DNA of 64,000 nucleotides from Anaeramoeba flamelloides (lineage: Eukaryota; Metamonada; Anaeramoebidae), in contig JANTQA010000008.1 of the NCBI GenBank assembly GCA_027625915.1, forward strand, positions 8,540,501-8,604,500. Reading direction: 5' to 3'. The position numbers and the translations under genes are program-made. Below the pieces are notes generated by a model. It saw only the letters and a list, made by a program, of their open reading frames with translations, had not been told where the DNA came from and did no database searches. Positions 1 to 9,759 of the stretch are shown here, in pieces (positions within the stretch are counted from its first letter, which is position 1; the number at the start of each line of letters is the position of its first letter).

Positions 1-156
<156 letters not shown>

Positions 157-589
157 TTAAAACTCTTAGAAAGATAAAAAGTAAAAAAAAATGATCTGGC
201 TTGAGGTAATTCAAACAGCAAATCTTATGATTGTTTGATAAAGTTTGAGGTTTTCACAGCTTTCTGCTCCTTTATAAACCAACAAATAGCTATAGAACAG
301 TTTAAGTAACAAAAAGATACTGGTATTTGCTGTATAAAGAGGAATTTACTATCACTACTCTTATTTTTCATTTTTCAATCGAAACAATGAGAGTGCTTCA
401 AGAAAAAATTGAACAGAATGTTTTTTGGATCTCTATTATTTTGTTGAGGAACACTTTTATATTGGTCTAATGTTTAAGTGAACTAAGAATACTAAAGAAA
501 CGGAATCTTTATGAATAATTGAAAAAACAATTATTATCATATAATTTCTACAATTTCAAAAAAAATTATATTAAAAAAACTATTAAGAA
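157..589. other. Upstream region of ubiquitin
   Basis: A+T-rich sequence upstream of the ubiquitin ATG. It presumably holds the promoter, but no specific element is recognised. Confidence 0.3.
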
Positions 590-1250
590 AATTTAAGGGA
601 TTGAAAAAAATCAAAGATTTTACCCAATTCTTTCAAATTCTGGGAAACCTATATTCGTTTTTTTTAATTTTAGAAATAAATAGAAAATTTCAAAAATTTT
701 CTGTACATTTCGAAAATTAAAACAATTCCTAACGGCAGTTTTCTTGACGTTTACTGTTTTATTTCTGAAGAGTTCTAGGTTTTTTTGAGGTTTTCTATTT
801 TATTTGTGAAGTGTTCTTGGTTTTTTTTACTTTTTGAAATCCAGTCAGTTCCACTTTTAAGACACAAACTTTGAACGAAATTTAAGGCACAATAAAAATC
901 TCAAATTAAGGCACAAAATTCAAATTCTACTAAAATAATTTGTGAAAATTACAATTCCAAAAAATGTGCTTTAATTTGAGATTTTTGTGTGCCTTAAATT
1001 CCCTTGAAAGTTTGTGCTTTAAAAGTGAAACTGACTGTAAACAGAAAATTTGAAAAAATTTTCGGTTTATTTCAAAAATTAAAAAAAACCTAACGAAAAT
1101 CTATTGGTTTTCGTGAGGTTTTCTTGAGTTTTATGTTTATTTATAAAATCGATAGAATTTAACAAATAAAACAGACAATACCAAGAAAACCTAGGTACTC
1201 TACGGCACTTTATGACACTTTAATGCACTCTAATACACACCTCAAAATTA
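590..1250 (+). repeat. Modular hairpin repeat, copy R1
   Basis: Made of several short palindromes shared with 43.7-44.2 kb and 48.2-49.2 kb: a degraded CCAGAATT hairpin near 590-650, a GAAATAAA...TTTATTTC hairpin near 670-715, and modules with GAAAATCTATTG and GGTTTTCTTGAG. It ends in the degenerate tandem array of GGCACTCTAC-like units (about 1192-1242). A separate MITE at 842-1037 has landed inside it. Same orientation as the copies at 43.7 and 52 kb. Confidence 0.75.
842..1037. mobile_element. MITE family F, copy 1
   Basis: About 196 bp, nearly all inverted repeat. The left end CAGTCAGTTCCACTTTTAAG is matched in reverse at the right by a segment ending GTGAAACTGACTG, and the arms (AAGGCACA, ATTTAAGG, CTCAAATTAAGGCACA) pair over about 75 bases. 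A second copy is at 21146-21342. No ORF. It interrupts hairpin repeat R1, so it is younger than R1. Confidence 0.8.
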
Positions 1251-2090
1251 TTAAATAATAATAAAATATCTGTCTTTATTGTTTTGATTTAGAAATTATC
1301 CCCTTGATATGTGACGAGTTTGACCAGGAAGAACGAGAAAAATGCTATTGATCGAAATGATATAAGATGATATTGAGGAGTTTGAAGAACAACGATTAAT
1401 ATCGTCTTAGCACTATAGCAATATCTTATTTTGAGTCTGGAAGGGGATCCAAGAAGAGGAAATATTACCGGTGATTGTTGAATAAATGAAACAACATGAG
1501 ATGCTTTTTATTTTTTAACTCGGGATCTAAAACAATAAAAAAGCAAACAAACAATAACATATAAACAAATTATACCCAAAACAACTAATTTGGAAAATTT
1601 TAATGGTTGTTTAAAGAACTTGTTTTTCAAAGGATCTCTTCTTTCTACCAAAGGGTTCATTGTAAAAACTAAAATTAAATTTTACATTTTTATCCATTTG
1701 AGACAAAACTTGGTTTTAAAATGTACCGAGAGACGAACTAGATCGTCAAATTTTTCAATGAGTTTCTATCTCCGCTTTTATTTTCATGTTTGTTAAGAGA
1801 CATAGAAGGCGATCAAACATAAAACCTGCGTATATCATGTGTTCCTAAAGCAGTTCTATGAGTATAAAAGTTGACAGTGGATCAACCAAAAAACATTTGT
1901 TGTCTTTTTACTCTAAAAAAATCATCTTTGTGTTTTTGATTTGGATTTGATATAGAGTTACAAAAAATGAAATAGTTCTTGGTGTGTGAGTTTTTGTGTT
2001 TAGAACCAGTTTGTAAAAGAAGAGCAAATTGCTTGTATTTTTTGGAACAAACGGATAATAAATGAGAAAACTTTTGTTCCATTTTTTGTA

Positions 2091-2246
2091 ATGAATCCAG
2101 AAAAAATAATAAAAGCAGAAATAGTATTCGAGTCTGACGAAACTCGTGTTTTACGAAACAAAATTCGTTGTCAAGAAGAGCAAGAGGAACTCGATCAAAA
2201 AAATTTACTTGAAAGGGAACAAGAAAGAAAAAGAGAAGTAGAATAA
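2091..2246 (+). CDS. Short ORF inside the TA-flanked element
   Basis: ATG to TAA, 51 codons, in a clear coding style: acidic start MNPEKIIKAEIVFESDET followed by a charged helix rich in E, Q, K and R. Just downstream (about 2270-2410) another frame reads like protein (NDITDRFHTLKKKYQKTNS) before a poly-A run, so this may be the relic of one longer ORF. No family recognised. Confidence 0.25.
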   Translation: MNPEKIIKAEIVFESDETRVLRNKIRCQEEQEELDQKNLLEREQERKREVE

Positions 2247-2699
2247 GTAACCAAAAAAAATATAAAAAGTATCAATCAAAGAATAAAAGAATAGCGTTCA
2301 GTAACGACATCACAGATCGTTTTCACACTCTCAAAAAAAAATATCAAAAAACAAACTCTGAATTTCTAACGATCCTTCTCGATAACTTTGAACAAAATGA
2401 AAAAAGAAAAGAAAAAAAAAAAAAAAAAAACAAAAATTAATTTTATCAAAATTGATGAAAAAACAAAGTTTTATTTATTTCCACTGGATCTTCTAAACTC
2501 GATCCATAAAAAAGAAAAATAAGAAAAATAAAAGAAAATCAAATTAATCACAGTTGTAAAATTGAATCGATTATTGAAGAAGAAAACAAAAGTCAGGTAA
2601 AAAAGAAAAGAAGAAAAAACAAGAGTGAGAAAGAGAAGGAAGAAGATACTAGGAATGAGAAAGGCAGTGTGAACAGCGAATTAGATCTTTAATTTTGAT

Positions 2700-3050
2700 T
2701 GTCGAATTAGCTGGCAACTTAGATCTTTGTACTGGCAACTGAGGCAAGCAACTTTTTAATAATGAATTGGCGGGTTAGTGGCGTTCTGGATTGAATTGGA
2801 TCTTTTGGTTGGGTTAGAAGTGGTAACTGTCGGTGAAGTGGATCTTTGAATAGGTGGCAATTGGCTCTGGTTTGCAACTGGCTGGTTAGAATTGGCTTGC
2901 AACTAGTTGGTGATGTTCTGGAATGAATTGGTGGCAACTGTTGGCAAAGTGGATCTTTGAATAGGCGGCAACTTTGGTTTGCAACTGACTGGTAATGAAT
3001 TGACTTTGATTGGATCTTCAGACTTGATTGGCAATTGGCATTTGTAAACT
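2700..3050. repeat. G/T-rich degenerate tandem repeat
   Basis: Within the TA-flanked element. Units based on TTGGCAACT, GTGGATCTTTGAATAGG and GAATTG recur; the two clearest GTGGATCTTTGAATAGG copies lie about 111 bases apart. It is strongly G/T-skewed on the + strand, unlike the surrounding A+T DNA. Confidence 0.65.
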
Positions 3051-3335
3051 TGTTCTGGTTGGAAAGCTTGAATGGGATCTTTGTTTTTATTTTTTATTCT
3101 ATTCCCCTTTAAAAAAAGGAGATTTTTTTTTTTGTGTTTTTTTTTGTTGTTTATTTTTTTTCATTTTTTTAATTTTTTTCAAAAAACAAAAAGCAAAAAT
3201 AAAAATAAAAAATAAATTTTTTTGGGTTAAATGAAAAAAAATGAAAAAAGGTGTGGATCAACTTTACGAAATACTCATAGAACCGCTTTAACAATGAATA
3301 ATTTTGAGCATTCCTCTTGAAAATTTTTGCCTTAA

Positions 3336-4264
3336 GGGACTAGTCTATATTAAATTTTTTTAGGTAAATTTAATTGAGATTTAGAATTTTTTTTACAAAT
3401 TACTTAGATTTGAAATCAAAGTGAAAAACTTCTTAGTATAGTAATGAAATATCAATAAATGACATTCATTAAATTTAGTTATTGTTTTATAGGAAATAAA
3501 AAATTTTTCTTTTTTTCACTTTTATGAAAGTTGCTTTTTTTCAACTTTTCACAAAAATACAAAAAATCACAAAAAATATGAACAAGAAAGCAAAACCTTG
3601 TTATGTTTGAGGAAGGCCTACAAAAAATAGTTTGAAAAATAAACCTGAAAAGGTTTTTTTGGATTTCCATGAAAAAATAGTTTGATTCGAAAAAAATATA
3701 CAATATATGCTTTACTCTTAATAAAAGATTTTCTTTCTTTTCGTGTACCATTCTTTTTTTTTTATGAATCTACTTTTTCAGTTTACACTCTTTTGTTTTT
3801 GTTGAATTTGAAGTTATTTTAAGACTTCCCAAATTATCATTCCAAAAGTTCTTGTGAGAGTCAAAAAAACTCAAAGAAAAGAATAAGAACTATTTTAAAA
3901 AGTAATTCTTGATAAAACAAATTGAGTTCTTTATAGAGTCAAGTTGGATGAACAGAAGTGAAAGAGAAAATATTTACTACATTTAAATTATTTTTTCGTT
4001 TTTAAAAATGAGAATAAATATTTTTTTTGCGAAAATAATTAAATCCAATATTAATCAAAAAATTCTCGTCAGTTCAAGATATTTTTTAAAAAAAAAATTT
4101 TGAAAAGTCACTTTTTTTGACAGAATTGTAAAATTTTAAAAAAACAAGAACTAAAAGTTCTAACATTGAAAAAACCTTTCTATTTTCAATTTTAAACATA
4201 TTTCAAGATAAGGATTCCTTATTTAGTTATTGGTCAAAAAAAAAAAATAATAGAGACTAGTCCG
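3336..4264. mobile_element. TTAA-flanked inverted-repeat element
   Basis: 929 bp bounded by TTAA at 3332-3335 and 4265-4268. Ends are GGGACTAGTCTATATTA and, in reverse complement, CGGACTAGTCTCTATTA. The uninterrupted repeat K copy at 26.9 kb lacks this segment. A TTAA target is the hallmark of the piggyBac superfamily, but there is no transposase ORF, so this is a non-autonomous element. Interior is A+T-rich with no gene. Confidence 0.65.
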
Positions 4265-4947
4265 TTAATTTAGTAAAAAAACATGTTTATTTTTTTTTCT
4301 AATTTCAAAAATTTGTAAATTTCTTTTTACTCACTTTCAAAATCTTTTATTAATGGTCTTTTCTATTTTTTTCTAAGAAAAAAAAGACCAAACGTGTTTT
4401 TAATTTTTTAAAAAATAATATTGATTTCTTTTGAATAAAAACGAAAAACGATGTTTGATTTTAGACATTCTTTTAAACAAAGAAAGGGTTTTAATTCAAT
4501 TTTTAACCTTTACAGAAAAATTGATGAACTTTTTTCTTTATCATCTATTGATCAAATAATTGGTTGACTTGAATCAAATTAATTTTCCAATGTCATAAAA
4601 CCTTGAGTGCGGTGATCTTTTTGGGATTTATGAGATAAAAGTCACAAAAAAATTTGATTAAACACTTCGAAAATAACTTTAAATAACATTTTTAAAGTCC
4701 AATTTATTAGTAAAATGCTTCCTACTCAATTTAAATTCAATTCGAAATTAGAAGATAAGAAAATTTTCAAACTTTATCTAATTATTAATGGATTTCCCAA
4801 AATCTTTAGACAATGATTACAATACTATCTTAGCCTTTTGTGTGTTCTTATCTTTTTTTTATCAGTAGTAATGTGGAATTATATAGTTAAATTTTTACAT
4901 TTAAAAAATTTGAGTTTTTAAAAAAAATACATAACTTTATAATTTTG

Positions 4948-5335
4948 TTTAGTGCTCAAAAATATCTAAGTTATCCATCAAGCTCAACCATTTGAAAATT
5001 CAGAATATTTACTAACTGCTTAAATAGATATTAAATGTCATCAATAAAAAATTCAAATAAATTTTGTCCTTTGTGTTTAAAGTATAAGCAGAAGGAAATT
5101 ATAGAAAATATTGATCATTTTTTCTGAGTAATTTCTTCTTATGAAACAGATAGATTAATTTTTCAAAATAAATTTTAAGAAATAAATCTTTATGAATTTA
5201 TTTTAAACTATGATTCTTTGAAATTATCTTCATTAATGAATAATTATCGATACTATGATTTCACGTTTATATTTTTGAAAGGGAATTTAAGACTAAGGGC
5301 AACTAGAGTGTGATTTATACTTCTTCAATAAAAAA
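4948..5335 (+). mobile_element. LINE 3'-end fragment
   Basis: In-frame remnants around 5065-5300 read CPLC...ENIDHFF...YE...RLIFQNK, the cysteine/histidine module at the end of many non-LTR reverse transcriptase proteins, then ILNYDSLKL and FLKGNLRL. It matches the reverse-oriented copy at 11715-12080. Several stops break it. It ends in an A-run near 5330, as expected for target-primed insertion. Confidence 0.7.
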
Positions 5336-6259
5336 AAAAAAAACAGATCATTTTTAATTTAAAAAATTATCGAAAAAAATGAATTTTTTTTAAAACAAAG
5401 TTTGATTTCACAAAAGTAGATAAAAATGTTTGTTTATCAAATTTAATTAAATTTCATGAAAAAAATTTTTATTGTCTTTTTAAAATGAGAAAAAAGAAGT
5501 ATTAGTAAAGTTCGAAAAAACCCTGTTTCGATTCAAAATGTTTCTTCACTCTTCTTCTTGTTTCCATTTCAACATATACAAAAATACCCAATGGTACACC
5601 CAAGACACAAATCAATTTTAAAGGTAAAAGGGGAATACATTGTAAAAATTATCAATTATCAAGTGTATAAATTTATTTTTCATGATTTTTTCTACAAGAA
5701 TTTATTTATTTTCTTTTTTAACAATAAAAAATATTCTTCAAAATTTACTCTATTTTTTTGAGATAAATTCAATATTGGATCCTTCATTTTTCGAATTTCT
5801 TTTTTTAATAATAAAACTTTAACAAACAAACATCATATTTACTTATGGTTTATTTTTGGTTTCATTGATTATTTTAAAGTTTAGTTCTTCTTGAATAAAA
5901 AAAGAAACATATCTTTGAATGTATTTAACTGGTTTATAAAGTCTAAAAGTATTATTTTAAACACATTCTTTTTGATAATGGAAGAACTTTTTCTGATTTT
6001 TGTCCCTGATAGAATTGCTTTTTAAACAAACCTAACAATCACATTAATTATTAAGAAGTGGTTTTTGATCCAAAAACAATATAAATAGAAAAAACAATAA
6101 TAATTAGTTCATTTTAATTAAATTTGTCCATTTACAAAATTACAACACAAAAGTACAATTACTTTTTGATTCTACGAGTCAAGTTCTTGAGAAACCCCAA
6201 AAGACCAATTTTTTTGTGCTACACTCAGAAGACAACCTATCTCTTTTTTTTTCAACAAG
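5336..6259. other. Gene-free A+T-rich stretch
   Basis: No coding signal or repeat match seen on either strand. The longest open stretch (5558-5761, +) has the composition of random A+T sequence. Confidence 0.3.
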
Positions 6260-6418
6260 TTATTCAGATTTTCCATTGGTGAATTTTGCTACTTTTCTTT
6301 TATTTCCTCTAATCTCTTTTTGTCGATCGTCGGATTTCAAAAAAGGGAGTTGATCATTAACGTTTTGAAAATCTAGTCGTTGGCTTGTAAAAAAAAAAAG
6401 ATTATCAGACTTGGACAT
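6260..6418 (-). CDS. Small ORF with an N-terminus like the BTB gene
   Basis: ATG at 6418 to TAA at 6260, 52 residues, beginning MSKSDNLFFF. The BTB gene 3.3 kb away reads SKSEDYFFSKS from the equivalent position (9706), and DNA just upstream of both carries CTCTAAAT/TCCTCATTTT-like sequence. It looks like the 5' end of a duplicated paralogue. After the TAA another frame stays open (SPMENLNNLLKKKEIGCLLS), hinting at a broken longer gene. It contains a T-run coding FFFF that is prone to slippage. Function unknown. Confidence 0.35.
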   Translation of the reverse strand: MSKSDNLFFFTSQRLDFQNVNDQLPFLKSDDRQKEIRGNKRKVAKFTNGKSE

Positions 6419-6641
6419 TTAGAGAAATCATGGAATTTTTCACATTATGAGAAAAAATTCCTCTAAAAAATTTAAATAGAGAAATTTTTTTCACAACTTG
6501 AGTAAAAAAAAAATAGATAAAAAATAGATAAAGTTTCTTTATTTTTTCTTTTTTTTTGAAAAAAAATATGAGAGAAGAACATAGATAGAACTATAAAAAG
6601 ATCAAGAATCAAAAATAAAAAAAAATTGCATTTAAAGTATT

Positions 6642-9105
6642 TTATTTTTTTCGATAATTAAAACGAAAAAATGCCTCAGTTTGAATTGTTTCTAATTTCA
6701 TTAAAGTTCTTTTTGTTGATTGTATATTTTTCACAATCGAAAAAAACCTTTCCACTTCAGTTGAGGTTGGTTGAATTGATAACAAATCCAAGACATATTT
6801 ACTTAAGCATGGAAAAATATTTTTCATACTTAACCAAAAATGTATTGGACTTTGAGTTTGGATTGTTTCAAGTGTTTTCAGATAATGTTGAAACCTTAAC
6901 CATTCTCCCAAAATTGAACCATTAATATATTCCAAAATTTCAGGTATGGGCAAATCTTCTTTTCGAATATTTGGTAAAATGTTTTCAGGGCTAAACCAGT
7001 AGTACATTTTAATTACATCATCAGCAAGGTTAATTCTTGTTTCATATTGTTGTATACGCGTGAAAAAAAATTTAATTTTATCTTTTGTTTCTCTGTATTG
7101 TGGTTTTTCTGGCACAAAGTTATAAAAATTTTTGTATTCTAATTGAAAAAATAAATTTTTAAAATTTATCCAATTTTTTATTGTCTGGTTAGAGATGCAG
7201 TGCGCTTGTAACCCTTGTATCAGTGGTAGAATAAAAGAAGCAATGTATTCTATAAAAAACCAATTCTTCTAAGAAAATTTTACTTGAAAGATGTTCAATC
7301 AAGATGTTTGACGTTTTTGAGCGTTCTTCTAATTGAATAAATTGTTTCAATTTGTCTTTATTATGAAGCACCTCAATACATGTTTGTAACCAAGTTCCCC
7401 AGCGTGTAAGACAAGGTAAAAGAAATCAATTTACCATTTTTTTTGTAACCATCTTCCTTTTTCTTCCTGCTTGTTTTCCAGCTTTAAAAAATTTTTTAAG
7501 CTTGGAACATACCAGATTTGCAAGATCAAATGAATCTATCAACTTAGCGCTTATTAAATGTAATGTATGGCATGCACATATGATATGTTTGATTTCACAA
7601 ACTTTTGTTAAAGTCTTCCCCAATTTGCAACATACGGGTGCACCATCAGATACAAGTGCTGTTATCTTTTTTAAATGGAATTTCATAATATTCTAAAGAT
7701 TTTCGAATAAAAAGTTCCATATTTGTTGCTGTCATCTCTTGTATTTCATCAAGTTCTAAAACCCACGTATCTGTTGAAGTAGCAGCTAATAACGCAACTA
7801 GTGGCCGGGATAAACGATCTGTTGCCTCATCAATTATTAAACAGAAAGATTTATCTTTTAGTTTATGTTTCAAGGTTTTTTTTTCATCGTCGAGTAATTG
7901 TGGTAGAGTTCTTCGGACAGTTGTTCTCGATGGAAAAGTATGGACCGATCTAATCATTGGTAGATTTTGAACTTGGAACAAGTGTTGTGCCATGTTATAA
8001 GATATTCCAGATTTTAATAATATCTTGACAATATCTGATAACGAGCCAAGCGTGTGTGTTTGTAACATTTTAAGTGCATTGCAATGTTTTGATGAAGTAA
8101 AGTGTCGTTCCATATTATATTTGATGGCAGTGATAACTGAATTACATTGGGTACATTGAACAAAATAATTTTCATTCAAAAACAAAGGTTGATTATCTAC
8201 ATTTTTTATTAGAATGAAATTCGAAAATGTTTCATCCTTTAACCAACTTTCAATATTTTGCAGTTTTCTTATATCTTCTCCAATTCTTGTTTGTATTGTT
8301 TTTATAAGTTTACCATTGCTAATTTCTGTTTTGAGCCTCACTCTTCTCTTGGATGGTAAACATAATGTTTCAGAATTGGTTTCTTTTTCAATTTGTATTT
8401 CTTCTGCCTTTGATTGATCAGTCACTTGATTGTTATTTGGTCTACTGCTTCTTTCTTTGGTAATTGCTGGTATGTTGCTCTTTCCATTCCCCTTGCATCT
8501 GCTTGTTATCTTCTTCTTTTCCTTTTCTTTTTCCTTGCACTTCTGCTTGCTTTTGATCACTGGATCGTGCTTCACATTCTTCTTGCACTTCTTCTCAACA
8601 TTGATTGTTGTATCACGAGTATCACCCATGTTGCCCCTTACTCTTCATCTTCTTTTTGTTATCTTCAATGCATTTGCTCTTCTTCTTTGCTTTGTTCTTC
8701 TTCTTTTCCTTGCTCTCTCCGTTGCTGTCTTGGTTACCCTTGATCGCAACTTCTTTTTTTTTGAACATTTTCTTCTTTTTCATGTATCTTCACGTTTGGG
8801 TCCTTGTTTTCATCCAAATACCCATCAAGTTCAAGGGCCTTCGGAACCAAACTCCTTATATGATCTATCAACATAGTTTCTACGTGAGTAACTCCAGTGA
8901 GACTTCTTCGGCGCGGGATACGTCGCATCCTTTCTTTCTTGATTACATTCGTCGTCTTCTTCTTCGATGAATGTTTCTTCTTTTTCGAAAAATGTTTTTT
9001 CTTCTTCGATGAGTGCATCTTCTTTGATGTATGTCTCTTCTTCGACGACTGCCTATTCTTCTTAGATCTATGGTTCGACCGTCTCTTTTTTAAAAAGTTG
9101 TACAA
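6642..9105 (-). pseudogene. hAT-like transposase, frameshifted
   Basis: Four ORFs in shifting frames give one transposase read right to left. First comes a lysine-rich N-terminus (9105-8734, then 8629 on). Next is a C2H2/BED-like finger near 8165-8080 (CTQC, then H and H five residues apart after 13 residues). The catalytic part has LIIDEATDR near 7830, VSDGAPV near 7640 and CACHTLHL near 7575, which fit the hAT acidic motif and C-x2-H motif. Then TRWGTWLQ near 7400, and the C-terminal dimerisation region 7115-6642 (LSIQPTSTEVERFFSIVK), a hAT hallmark. Breaks: a one-base shift near 7670 at a TTTAAAAAAG run, a stop and shift near 7430, another near 7190, and shifts in the N-terminal part. The finger resembles CGGBP1-type hAT proteins. 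Composition is richer in G+C than the flanks. No flanking TIR or 8-bp duplication was found. Confidence 0.8.
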
Positions 9106-9181
9106 AGTTACTCCTTTTATTCGGCTCAGTGGATATTTTACGTTTCTTTCTTGTTGTCATCTCTATTATGATAATAAATAA

Positions 9182-9211
9182 AAAAAATCAAAAAAAAAAA
9201 AAAAATAAATT

Positions 9212-9248
<37 letters not shown>

Positions 9249-9280
9249 AAAAAAAATCAAATCAGTTCAAAAAAACTTTC

Positions 9281-9310
<30 letters not shown>
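9182..9310 (+). repeat. Poly-A tract block
   Basis: Long A-runs broken by single T, C or G bases, just upstream of the transposase relic. The 61-codon ORF across it is only lysine codons and is not a gene. Confidence 0.8.
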
Positions 9311-9311
<1 letters not shown>

Positions 9312-9621
9312 TAAGAGGAAATAAACAAAATTACCAATTCAGAACAATAAAAAAAAATGATTTTCAAAATGTGAAATTTGTTTAAATTCGATTTGAATTA
9401 GAATTTTATAATTCGAAACTGGATTGTTTAGAGTCAAATAAACTCGAATTACTACTCTAAATTCCTCTAAGAAATTTCTCAAAAAGAAATGACGTATAAT
9501 TTTTCTTCACAAAAAGAAAATGACTCAGTTTCTATTTAGAGTAAAAAAAAATTTTCTACTCTAATTTCTTTAAAGCAATACTTCTATCATGAAATATTAC
9601 TTCTATCCATTGTCTCGGACA

Positions 9622-9710
9622 AGGAGGAAAAATGATGATAGTGTAACATTTTTTTAATTAGAGAAATCTCTTTCTCTATATTTCTGATCATTTTTCCTCA
9701 TTTTGTCCAA
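9622..9710. other. Inverted repeat at the BTB gene 5' end
   Basis: GGACAAGGAGGAAAAATGAT (about 9628-9647) is matched in reverse by TGATCATTTTTCCTCATTTT plus GTCC (about 9685-9708), giving an imperfect stem around 40 bases of loop. The right arm covers the TTG that sits where the paralogous ORF at 6418 has its ATG. It could be a cruciform or RNA hairpin, or simply a MITE remnant. Confidence 0.5.
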
Positions 9711-9759
9711 GTCTGAAGATTATTTTTTCTCCAAAAGCCTTCAAAATTTACACTTGAAT

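Larger units (their letters stand above)
1848..3288. mobile_element. TA-flanked inverted-repeat element (Tc1/mariner-like size and target)
   Basis: 1,441 bp with terminal inverted repeats of about 40 bases: AAGCAGTTCTATGAGTAT at the left, and at the right the reverse complement AAGCGGTTCTATGAGTAT. Both TIRs go on to a GTTGATCCAC-like segment. It is flanked by TA on both sides (1846-1847, 3289-3290), and the related copy of repeat K at 26.9 kb has a single TA at the same place. TA duplication suggests the Tc1/mariner superfamily, but no DDE transposase is seen. Inside are a 51-codon ORF, a 66-codon ORF on the other strand ending at the left TIR, and a G/T-rich repeat block. Confidence 0.7.
1263..4947. 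repeat. Dispersed repeat K, copy 1, split by two insertions
   Basis: Segments 1263-1845, 3291-3331 and 4269-4947 align in order with the uninterrupted stretch 26321-27630. Shared landmarks are ATATCTGTCTTTATTG at the left end, a run around AACGTGTTTTTAATTTTTTA, and CTTTATAATTTT at the right end. Two inverted-repeat elements (1848-3288 and 3336-4264) break this copy. No convincing protein remains; the nature of repeat K is unknown. Confidence 0.8.

Noticed and set aside
3479-3751. 90-codon minus ORF VHEKKENLLLRVKHILYIFF
   Set aside because: Located within a TTAA-flanked non-coding element with Phe/Lys-biased random composition and no recognisable motif.
7660-7690. Programmed frameshift at A AAA AAG in the transposase
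   Set aside because: The shift needed is +1 (or -2), not the -1 that this slippery heptamer gives, and other frames are also broken downstream, so decay is simpler.
8214-9181. Overlapping + strand Phe/Leu-rich ORFs
   Set aside because: They are the complement of the lysine-rich N-terminus of the transposase relic on the minus strand.
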